Assembly: GCF_042688525.2 (NCBI RefSeq)
Contig: NZ_JBHWAB010000001.1
Coordinates: forward strand, 1,922,001-1,986,000
Source of the DNA: Haloimpatiens sp042688525
Lineage (GTDB): Bacteria; Bacillota; Clostridia; Clostridiales; Clostridiaceae
Direction: 5' to 3'
DNA length: 64,000 bases
Positions 26,540-33,721 of this stretch are shown here, piece by piece. The notes below the pieces were generated by a model. The model saw nothing but the letters and a program-made list of their open reading frames with translations, did no database searches and was not told where the DNA came from. Position 1 is the stretch's first letter. Each line of letters opens with the position of its first letter. Made by a program: the position numbers and the translations under genes.

Positions 26540-27787
26540 ATGAGTGATTATTTTGGTAATCCAGAGTTAAAAAGAAGTTCATTGAGTATAATAATTGTAG
26601 CTTTTATAACTTTAATAGGATCATTTTTTATAATAAATGCAAGTTATGAAAAAATTAAGGTTAATTATGTGAAAAGCAATATGGCAATAATAGGTGAGGT
26701 AAGTAAAAAACATCCTGAACTAATGGATGAGATAATCCCAATAGTAACAAAGGGCGCTAATGAAGAAAGTATACAAAAAGGAAAAAAATTATTAAAAGAT
26801 TATGGTGTTGGTGAAAATATACAAATAGAATTAGTACCACAAATGTACAGCAGCTATGATATAGCATTGAAAGGCGTATTAACTTGTTTTGCTGTTTTTT
26901 TCATAGTAGTTTTAGTGATAAATTCTATCGAACATATAAAAATTTATAAACGAATAGAAAATCTTATATTAGCAGCACAAAATATATCAGATTGCAAATT
27001 TGATATAGGTATTTATGAAAATGCAGAAGGCGTATTTGCAAAACTTGCACATTCTTTTAACAGTATGAGAGTAATTATGAAGAATAATTTTTCAGAAGTT
27101 CAAAAAGAAAAGATGTTTTTAACAGACATATTATCAGATATATCCCATCAACTTAAAACTCCAATATCATCTTTGATAATATATAATGATATACTTTTAA
27201 ATAGAAAAATAGATGAAGAAAAGAGAAAAAGTTTTTTACAAAATAGCAAAAAACAATTAGATAGAATTGAATGGCTTGTAAAAAGTTTGCTTCAATTGGC
27301 AAGATTGGATGCAGGAGTAATAAAATTTGAAAAAAATAATTGTGATGTAAATGATACAGTAGAAGAATCAGTTTTAGCACTTGTAGCAAAGGCAAAAAAT
27401 GAAAAAGTTAATCTTATTTTTTCACCAGAACACAAGAAAATTATGATGAAACATGATACAAATTGGTTAAGTGAAGGAATTATAAATTTAATTAAAAATG
27501 CCATAGAACATACTCAAGAAGGGGGATATGTAGAAGTTTCTACAGAAAGAACCCCAGTATGTGTTAGGATAATTGTTAAAGATAATGGAGAAGGAATACA
27601 AAGAGATGAAATACCTCATATTTTTAAAAGGTTTTATAAAGGTAAAACACATAAAAAAACAGAATCTGTTGGAATTGGGTTGGCTCTATCAAAGTCTATA
27701 GTTGAAGCTCATGGAGGAATTATAGGAGTGGAAAGCAAGATAAATGAAGGTACTACATTCACTATTGTTTTTTTGTCTGTAGCATAA
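26540..27787 (+). CDS. Sensor histidine kinase
   Basis: A 415-residue kinase with TM1 (~15-35), an extracytoplasmic segment of ~75 residues, TM2 (~112-132), a HAMP-like linker, the H-box DISHQLKTPISS and an HATPase domain (N-box INLIKNAIEH, G-boxes DNGEGI and GIGLALSKS). It is coupled to the OmpR regulator. The extracytoplasmic loop is larger than in BceS-type kinases, so it may sense ligand directly. A MITE right-end fragment starts within 3 bp of the stop codon. Confidence 0.9.
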   Translation: MSDYFGNPELKRSSLSIIIVAFITLIGSFFIINASYEKIKVNYVKSNMAIIGEVSKKHPELMDEIIPIVTKGANEESIQKGKKLLKDYGVGENIQIELVPQMYSSYDIALKGVLTCFAVFFIVVLVINSIEHIKIYKRIENLILAAQNISDCKFDIGIYENAEGVFAKLAHSFNSMRVIMKNNFSEVQKEKMFLTDILSDISHQLKTPISSLIIYNDILLNRKIDEEKRKSFLQNSKKQLDRIEWLVKSLLQLARLDAGVIKFEKNNCDVNDTVEESVLALVAKAKNEKVNLIFSPEHKKIMMKHDTNWLSEGIINLIKNAIEHTQEGGYVEVSTERTPVCVRIIVKDNGEGIQRDEIPHIFKRFYKGKTHKKTESVGIGLALSKSIVEAHGGIIGVESKINEGTTFTIVFLSVA

Positions 27788-27789
27788 CA

Positions 27790-27874
27790 GAACTTGTAAA
27801 CTTTGTTCAAATGTTTCTTACGCAATATATCATTTCCTTTTGCTAGACAGTATTTTTTTACTGTGAAAGTTGAG
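27790..27874. repeat. MITE family 1, right-end fragment
   Basis: From AACTTGTAAACTTTG to TACTGTGAAAGTTGAG, the last ~85 bp of the family. It abuts the kinase stop codon, so the element or its deletion may have trimmed the original 3' flank. Confidence 0.75.
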
Positions 27875-27960
27875 TTAAGAATAAAAAAGGACAGATTCCT
27901 GTGTGTTAGTTTAATTTAAATTTGAATATACAAAGATTTTTTTGTAAAATATTGTAGAAT

Positions 27961-28017
27961 AAAGAGGAGATAGTTTATTACTCTAAGTTGTAGTTTAAAG
28001 TAATGAACTGTCTCTTT
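27961..28017. repeat. Degenerate REP-like hairpin
   Basis: GGAGATAGTTTATTACT and AGTAATGAACTGTCTC form a palindrome of the same size and layout as the GGGGACGGTTCAT family, with several base changes in the stem. It is an old copy, or a related subfamily. Confidence 0.55.
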
Positions 28018-28029
28018 AATTTAATCTAA

Positions 28030-28061
28030 TTGTAAACCAAAATTAAATTATAGGTTTACAA
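28030..28061 (+). promoter_or_regulatory. BirA operator of the biotin operon
   Basis: TTGTAAACC (28030-28038) and GGTTTACAA (28053-28061) are perfect inverted half-sites separated by 14 bp, the BirA (biotin protein ligase/repressor) consensus. It lies 136 bp upstream of bioY. Holo-BirA should repress the bioY-bioD-bioA operon when biotin is plentiful. Confidence 0.92.
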
Positions 28062-28093
28062 ACAAAGAATATTAGATTATTATTAATATAGAT

Positions 28094-28138
28094 TTCAACT
28101 TTGCAGTATAAAAATATTATCTAGTAAAAGGAAGGGAG
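28094..28138. repeat. MITE family 1 end fragment, diverged
   Basis: TTCAACTTTGCAG followed by TATTATCTAG and AAGGAAGGGAGA resembles the reverse-oriented right end (compare 52023-52060). It is short and diverged. Confidence 0.4.
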
Positions 28139-28196
28139 ACATTGTATAAGAAACCTTAGAATTAATTTTATTAACATTGCATTAGGAGGAGAATTT

Positions 28197-28751
28197 ATGA
28201 GAAACACAAGAAATTTAATTTTAGTAGCCATGTTTGCTGCTTTGACAGCTATTGGAGCTTTTATTAAAGTTCCCATACCGTATGTACCTTTTACACTGCA
28301 ATACTTATTTTGTGCATTAGCAGGGATAATTTTAGGTTCAAAATTAGGAGCAGCATCGCAAATAGTTTATGTAATAATTGGACTTGCGGGGGTACCTGTA
28401 TTCACTGAAGGGGGCGGTTTAAACTACATATTTAAACCTACTTTTGGATATCTTATAGGATTTATAGTAGCAGCTTATGTTATAGGTAAAATAAGGGAGA
28501 ATGTTAAGGAAGTAACTTTTATAAAAACTATACTTACATTGTTTGCAGGTTTGTTTTTTATATATTTATTTGGAGTTATATATTTATATATTAGTTATAA
28601 TTTGTATCTTGGTAAAAATGTTTCTTTCTCCTTTGCACTTTATTATGGGGTTGTTATTTGTATAGCTGGAGATTTGGTACTAACGGTAATTACAGCATAT
28701 ATTTCAGTAAAATTAGTACCTGTATTAAGAAAATGTAGATATATTGTTTAA
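28197..28751 (+). CDS. bioY: Biotin transporter BioY
   Basis: A 184-residue S-component that captures biotin for uptake, alone or with an ECF module. Six membrane helices are visible, with the conserved N-terminal KVPIPYVPFTLQYLF and the GLAGVPVFTEGGG loop. It is the first gene behind the BirA operator. GGAGGAG precedes the ATG. ECF energising genes are not nearby. Confidence 0.95.
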   Translation: MRNTRNLILVAMFAALTAIGAFIKVPIPYVPFTLQYLFCALAGIILGSKLGAASQIVYVIIGLAGVPVFTEGGGLNYIFKPTFGYLIGFIVAAYVIGKIRENVKEVTFIKTILTLFAGLFFIYLFGVIYLYISYNLYLGKNVSFSFALYYGVVICIAGDLVLTVITAYISVKLVPVLRKCRYIV

Positions 28752-28800
28752 AAATTATATAGTTAGACATGATATAAATTTAAAATTGGAGGTTAGAAAA

Positions 28801-29520
28801 ATGTCTAAAGGAATATTTATAGTTGGAACTGATACTGATGTGGGCAAAACTATTGTAACTGCAGGTATTATGCATGTTTTAAGAAGTAATGGGTACAATG
28901 CTACTTACTTTAAAGCAGCATTGAGTGGGGCTTTGGAAGTAAATGATAAGCTTGTACCGGGTGATACTAAGATTGTTAGTGAAGTTAGTAATTTAAAAGA
29001 ATCCTATGAAAATATTACACCATATGTTTATAGGTCTGCAGTATCTCCTCATCTTGCTTCAAAAATTGAGAAAAAACCTATAGATTTAAATGTAATAATG
29101 AAAAAGTATGAATATTTAAAGAAAAAATATGATTACATAATTGCAGAAGGAAGTGGCGGAATTATTTGTCCACTGATAGATGATGAAAGAGGAGTATATA
29201 CTCTTGAGAATCTTATTAAGGATTTAAATATGAGTGTTATTCTTGTGGCAAGAGCTGGTTTAGGAACAATTAATCATACCGTTTTAACAGTAAAATACAT
29301 AGAGTCTTTAGGGATTAATATAAAAGGAATTATAATAAATAATTATGTACAAAATTTGCTTTGTAATGACAATATTAAAATGATAGAGAAGTTTACTAAA
29401 TTACCTATTATAGGTAAGCTTAAAAATATTGAAAACTTAAATGAGAATATGGTACAAGCTATAAGAATAAATTCAGAAAAAGCTTTTAGTGTTAATACTA
29501 TAATTAAATGTTTAGATTAA
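28801..29520 (+). CDS. bioD: Dethiobiotin synthetase
   Basis: A 239-residue ATP-dependent enzyme that closes the ureido ring of dethiobiotin from DAPA and CO2. The P-loop GTDTDVGKT is near residue 8-16, and the catalytic-lysine segment TYFKAALSG and EGSGGIICPL follow. The ATG at 28801 has GGAGG upstream; an earlier in-frame ATG at 28744 inside bioY does not. Second gene of the BirA-controlled operon. Confidence 0.94.
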   Translation: MSKGIFIVGTDTDVGKTIVTAGIMHVLRSNGYNATYFKAALSGALEVNDKLVPGDTKIVSEVSNLKESYENITPYVYRSAVSPHLASKIEKKPIDLNVIMKKYEYLKKKYDYIIAEGSGGIICPLIDDERGVYTLENLIKDLNMSVILVARAGLGTINHTVLTVKYIESLGINIKGIIINNYVQNLLCNDNIKMIEKFTKLPIIGKLKNIENLNENMVQAIRINSEKAFSVNTIIKCLD

Positions 29521-29566
29521 TTATCTAATAACTAAATGTGAAACAAAATGAAGGAGTGAAGTAATT

Positions 29567-30919
29567 ATGAATAGTTATGTAAAAAAAGATTTGAAATATA
29601 TATGGCATCCTTGTTCCCAAATGAAAGACTATGAAGAATTTAATCCAATAGTAATTGAAAAAGGAAAGGGAGTTTGGCTTTATGATGTTGAGGGAAATAA
29701 GTATTTAGATTGTATATCATCTTGGTGGACAAATACTTTAGGACACAGTAATAAAAGAATTAATGAAGCAATAAAAAAGCAGGTAGAAAACATTGAGCAT
29801 GTTATATTTGCAAATTTTTCAAATAAGCCAGCTATAGAAGTAGCAGAAAAATTAGTAAAGATGACACCAGACAGGCTTAGTAAGGTATTCTTTTCTGACA
29901 ATGGTTCCTCTGCAGTAGAAATAGCTTTAAAAATGAGTTTTCATTACAATATGCAGAAAGGAAATACTAAAAAGAAAAGGTTTGTAGCTTTAAGTGATGC
30001 ATATCATGGAGAGACTTTAGGTGCCTTGTCTGTTTGTGACATAGATGAATTTAATAAAGTATATAAGCCTCTTCTTTTAGATACTTTAAGAGTGGAAGGA
30101 CCTGATTGTTATAGATGTAAATATGGTTTAAATAGAGATAATTGTAATGCAGAGTGCTTTGAGAATATGAAAAAGTGTATAATTGAAAATCATGAGGAAA
30201 TAAGTGCTGTAATAATTGAACCTATGGTTCAAGGTGCTGCAGGTATGAAGATTTATTCACCAGTCTATCTAAAGAAGCTTCGAAAACTTTGTGATAAATA
30301 TGATATACATCTTATTGCAGATGAGATTGCGGTAGGATTTGGTAGAACAGGAGAAATGTTTGCATGTAATCATGCACAAATTAGTCCAGACTTTATGTGT
30401 CTTTCAAAAGGAATCTCTAGTGGATATATGCCTATGTCAGTAGTTATGACTACAGATGAAATATATAATTGCTTTTATGGAGATTATGAAGAACGAAAAT
30501 TATTTATACATAGTCATACTTATTCAGGTAATGCTATGGCTTGTGCAATTGCCTTAGAAAATTTAAAAATATTTGAAGAAGATAATATTATAGAAGCTAA
30601 TAGAGAAAAAGGTGAGCTTATAAGAAAACTTACATTGGAAAAGGCAAAACTTTCAAAGCATGTAGGTGAAGTAAGAAGTATAGGTATGATAACAGCCATT
30701 GAGATAGTAAAAAATAAAGAGACAAAGGAAAGTTATCCTTGGAATATGAGAGTAGGTTATGAGATTTACAAGATTGCTCTTAATAAAGGATTAGTGTTAA
30801 GACCTATAGGAAATATACTATATTTTATTCCTCCATACATTATAAATAAAGAAGAGATAGAGTTTATGGTAAATACTTGTTTTGAAAGCATAGAAGAATA
30901 TTTTAAAAGAGAAAAATAA
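29567..30919 (+). CDS. bioA: Adenosylmethionine-8-amino-7-oxononanoate aminotransferase
   Basis: A 450-residue PLP aminotransferase forming DAPA from KAPA. Diagnostic are IWHPCSQMKDYE at the N-terminus, DNGSSAVEIALKM, the PLP-phosphate loop DAYHGET, the Asp pocket ADEIAVGFGRTG and the lysine in CLSKGISSG. A long cysteine-rich insert (DCYRCKYG...CNAECFENMKKC) is typical of Firmicute BioA. Third gene of the operon; bioB and bioF are not in the window. Confidence 0.95.
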   Translation: MNSYVKKDLKYIWHPCSQMKDYEEFNPIVIEKGKGVWLYDVEGNKYLDCISSWWTNTLGHSNKRINEAIKKQVENIEHVIFANFSNKPAIEVAEKLVKMTPDRLSKVFFSDNGSSAVEIALKMSFHYNMQKGNTKKKRFVALSDAYHGETLGALSVCDIDEFNKVYKPLLLDTLRVEGPDCYRCKYGLNRDNCNAECFENMKKCIIENHEEISAVIIEPMVQGAAGMKIYSPVYLKKLRKLCDKYDIHLIADEIAVGFGRTGEMFACNHAQISPDFMCLSKGISSGYMPMSVVMTTDEIYNCFYGDYEERKLFIHSHTYSGNAMACAIALENLKIFEEDNIIEANREKGELIRKLTLEKAKLSKHVGEVRSIGMITAIEIVKNKETKESYPWNMRVGYEIYKIALNKGLVLRPIGNILYFIPPYIINKEEIEFMVNTCFESIEEYFKREK

Positions 30920-30940
30920 GACAAGCTAAAAGATAAATAT

Positions 30941-30989
30941 GGGACGGTTCATTACTTTAAGCTTTGGTTTAAAGTAATGAACCGTCCCC
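30941..30989. repeat. REP-like hairpin, copy with compensatory stem changes
   Basis: GGGACGGTTCATTACTTTAA pairs with TTTAAAGTAATGAACCGTCC. The family's ATTATTT/AAATAAT arm reads ATTACTTT/AAAGTAAT here, so both strands changed together. It sits 22 bp past bioA and 25 bp from the convergent GNAT stop. Confidence 0.85.
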
Positions 30990-31013
30990 TTACTTTTGCA
31001 AATGAGCAGTATA

Positions 31014-31457
31014 CTATTTTTTATAAATCATTTCTATATGAGGAATTCCATCTTCTAAGTATACGTCTGAAATAATTTTAAATCCTAAACTTTTGTAAAA
31101 ATTAACTAAATAATTTTGAGCCGAAATTCTAATTTCCTTTTCATTTAAATTTTTTTCTATAAAATCAATAGCTTGTAATAATATTTTTCTTGCTAATCCT
31201 TTTCCACGATATTTTTCATTTACCAAAACTCGTCCTATAGATATTTCATTGTAAGAAATTCCTTTTTCTAAAATCCTTAAATAAGCAGCAATTTCATTGT
31301 TCTCTATACCAAATAAATGATATGCTTTTTCATCTTTTTTATCACAGTCTTGGTAGAGACATTTTTGTTCTATAACAAATACTTCATTTCTCACTCTTAA
31401 AATTTTATATAATTCATCAACTGTTAATTCTCTAAATTTTTTTATTTTAAAGTTCAA
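31014..31457 (-). CDS. GNAT acetyltransferase, ElaA-like
   Basis: A 147-residue N-acetyltransferase. The start is the TTG at 31457, which has TTAGGAGGT upstream; the longer reading from 31493 starts with an ATG contributed by the adjacent REP palindrome. The N-terminal VRNEVFVIEQKCLYQDCDKKD is the ElaA signature, and the acetyl-CoA loop is VNEKYRGKGLARKIL. The acyl acceptor is not known for ElaA. A REP copy lies 21 bp upstream of its start codon. Confidence 0.88.
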   Translation of the reverse strand: MNFKIKKFRELTVDELYKILRVRNEVFVIEQKCLYQDCDKKDEKAYHLFGIENNEIAAYLRILEKGISYNEISIGRVLVNEKYRGKGLARKILLQAIDFIEKNLNEKEIRISAQNYLVNFYKSLGFKIISDVYLEDGIPHIEMIYKK

Positions 31458-31477
31458 GTTTGTACCTCCTAAATTAA

Positions 31478-31544
31478 GGGGACGGTTCATCAATTTACAC
31501 TGTAATTTAAATTACAAAAGAATAAAAAAGAATGAACCGTCCCC
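31478..31544. repeat. REP-like element inserted just before the GNAT ribosome site
   Basis: 67 bp from GGGGACGGTTCATC to GATGAACCGTCCCC-type ends (AATGAACCGTCCCC), with a less regular centre than other copies. It lies between MarR-gene end (31556) and the GNAT gene. Confidence 0.8.
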
Positions 31545-31555
31545 ATTTTTTAAAA

Positions 31556-32011
31556 TTATGCCTTATAATTTTTGAGTTTGTACCAATCAGTTTCTACATT
31601 TTCTCTCATTTTTTTGATTAATTCATATACCAATTTTTTTTGTTCATCATTGAAATCTTTAAAGCATAGTTCTATAGTTCGATTTTCTTCTTTTATTATT
31701 TCTTCATATATTTCCAAAGATTTAGAAGTTGGATAAAGTTGATATGAACGTTTGTCATAGTTATCTCTGCTTTTTAGGACAAAATCTTCTTTTATGAGTT
31801 TTTGAATAACCTTAGTAGTTGTTGTTTTATCTACTTTAAGTAAGATTGATAGTTGAATTAGATTTATTCCTGGATTTTCACATATTCTAGTTATATATAT
31901 GAATTGTCCTTTTTGTAAGTTTAATTCTTTGAATTTGACTTCCACGATAGAATGGATAGTCCTATAGAGTGTACCTATTTCTCTAAGAATATGATGTTTT
32001 ATTACGTTCAT
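31556..32011 (-). CDS. MarR-family transcriptional regulator
   Basis: A 151-residue winged-helix regulator with the MarR layout: N-terminal dimerisation helix, HTH (NLIQLSILLKVDKTTTTKVIQKL) and wing (SRDNYDKRSYQLYPT). The DKR wing signature is clear. It is upstream of the GNAT gene on the same strand; only a REP element separates them, so they were probably one operon. MarR proteins usually repress a nearby gene and are released by small phenolic or oxidant signals. Confidence 0.9.
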   Translation of the reverse strand: MNVIKHHILREIGTLYRTIHSIVEVKFKELNLQKGQFIYITRICENPGINLIQLSILLKVDKTTTTKVIQKLIKEDFVLKSRDNYDKRSYQLYPTSKSLEIYEEIIKEENRTIELCFKDFNDEQKKLVYELIKKMRENVETDWYKLKNYKA

Positions 32012-32119
32012 CTCCCTTTATATAATTTTTTAGTATATATTTAAGAAAATAAATTAGAATTTTTCATTAAAGTGAAAGTTTTTATATATAATATGTGCTT
32101 TTGTTCTAAAGCTTTGTAT

Positions 32120-33142
32120 TTATATTTTTTTAAATTCATTTATAAATTCAAGCACAACTTCTTTTGGAGTAGACCATGAAGTAACAAGTCTAACAGCGGA
32201 ATTCTTATCATCTACTTTTTCCCATATGTAGAAAGAAAATTTTTCTTGAAGTTTTTTAATGATCTTATTGTTTAAAATAGGAAAAATTTGATTTGTTGGA
32301 GAGTTTATTAGGAACTTACAATTAGCTTCTTTTAAACCTTTAGTTAAAATATTTGCCATTTCATTAGCATGATTTGCAAGTTCAAAGTACAGATTATCCC
32401 TAAATAATTCTTCAAATTGGATTCCTAGAAGTCTACCTTTAGCAAGTAATGCTCCTTTTTGTTTTATATGATATCTAAAATCTTCCTTTAAGTTTTCATT
32501 TTTTATTATTAGGGCTTCTCCAAGAAGAGCTCCATTTTTAGTACCACCAATAAAAAATGCGTCAGTGAATTTACACATATCAGATAAAGTTAGATTAGCT
32601 TCTTTAACACAAATAGCAGAACCCAATCGTGCACCATCTGCATATAAGATAAGATTATTTGAGTTACAAAATTCACTTAGATTTTTAAGTTCCTCTTTAG
32701 TATATATTGTACCTAGTTCTGTTGGATTAGAAATATATACGAGTTTTGGTTTTACAGCATGTTCGTCTATATGATGGTCTAATACTTCTTGAATTTTTTT
32801 TGCATTTATTTTACCATCATTTGAATCTACTGTAATTACTTTGTGCCCAGTATATTCAATTGCTCCAGTTTCGTGAACTGCAATATGTCCTGTATGTACA
32901 CAGATACAAGCTTCGTAAGGTCTCAAAAAAGCTCCAATTGCTACTAAATTTGTTTGAGTTCCTCCAGATATAAGATGAATATCAATATTTTGATTTCCTA
33001 TTAGATTTTTTATTTTACAAATTGCATTTTGAGTATGTGTATCATATCCATATCCTTCTTCTTGGGTCATATTTGATTGAAGTAGAGTATTTAGGATTTT
33101 TGGATGTGCACCTTCACTATAGTCGTTTTTAAAACTATACAT
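32120..33142 (-). CDS. Low-specificity threonine aldolase family PLP enzyme
   Basis: A 340-residue fold-type I PLP enzyme of the beta-eliminating lyase/threonine aldolase group, cleaving L-threonine or related beta-hydroxy amino acids to glycine and an aldehyde. Visible are the N-terminal NDYSEGAHPKIL, HLISGGTQTN, the PLP-stacking HTGHIAVHETGA, the aspartate in LYADGARLGSA and the Schiff-base lysine in IGGTKNGAL. A GGAGG site precedes the ATG at 33142. It is a single gene with no terminator identified. Confidence 0.9.
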   Translation of the reverse strand: MYSFKNDYSEGAHPKILNTLLQSNMTQEEGYGYDTHTQNAICKIKNLIGNQNIDIHLISGGTQTNLVAIGAFLRPYEACICVHTGHIAVHETGAIEYTGHKVITVDSNDGKINAKKIQEVLDHHIDEHAVKPKLVYISNPTELGTIYTKEELKNLSEFCNSNNLILYADGARLGSAICVKEANLTLSDMCKFTDAFFIGGTKNGALLGEALIIKNENLKEDFRYHIKQKGALLAKGRLLGIQFEELFRDNLYFELANHANEMANILTKGLKEANCKFLINSPTNQIFPILNNKIIKKLQEKFSFYIWEKVDDKNSAVRLVTSWSTPKEVVLEFINEFKKI

Positions 33143-33183
33143 TAATAATCCTCCTTTATTAGCATTAATTTTTTATTATTAAA

Positions 33184-33283
33184 GAAATTATAAATTTTTT
33201 CAGAAAGTTTACTGGCTTAAAGTTAAGTAAATTCAGTAAATTATAAGCTGGTGTAAAATTATACCATGCAAATTTATAATTTC
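33184..33283. repeat. Dispersed repeat family 2, copy 2
   Basis: GAAATTATAAATTT (33184-33197) and AAATTTATAATTTC (33270-33283) are perfect 14-bp inverted ends of a 100-bp block, matching 15848-15950. Sequence after it (ATTTCTACCTCACG...ATATTGTAAAG) resembles family 3. Confidence 0.7.
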
Positions 33284-33474
33284 TACCTCACGTGCCCTAA
33301 AAGAATATATATTGTAAAGAAAAAAATGAACAAGTTTTCTATGAAATATATTGATTTATTTTTAGATATATTAGTAAACATTAAAAGTAAGAAACTAGAT
33401 AACTGAATTTCAAATCATTTATTATAGTATACATAAAGATAGTTGCACTTTCAACTATTTTAAGAGTGAAATAA

Positions 33475-33610
33475 GGGGACAGTTCATTAAATTTAGTCTA
33501 TATAAAGTACGTATAAAGCAGCCGCAAAGCATGCGCAAAGCACGGCAAAGCACGGGGACGGTTCATTAATTTAACCAATAATTTAGAGCAAGAAATAATG
33601 AACCGTCCCC
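33475..33610. repeat. REP-like pair: half element plus complete hairpin
   Basis: A lone left end (GGGGACAGTTCATTAA, 33475) is followed by a GC-richer stretch with repeated GCAAAGCA-type units (33515-33555), then a complete 57-bp palindrome (33554-33610). No other place in the window has these GCAAAGC repeats. Confidence 0.75.
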
Positions 33611-33721
33611 ATATTTTGAAAAAATTATAAGCTGTTTTTCACAATAAAATAATTAAAATTATATGTTATAATAAATTAAAAATATAAGTATAATGTATAT
33701 AAAACTTTAGGAGGAATTTTG

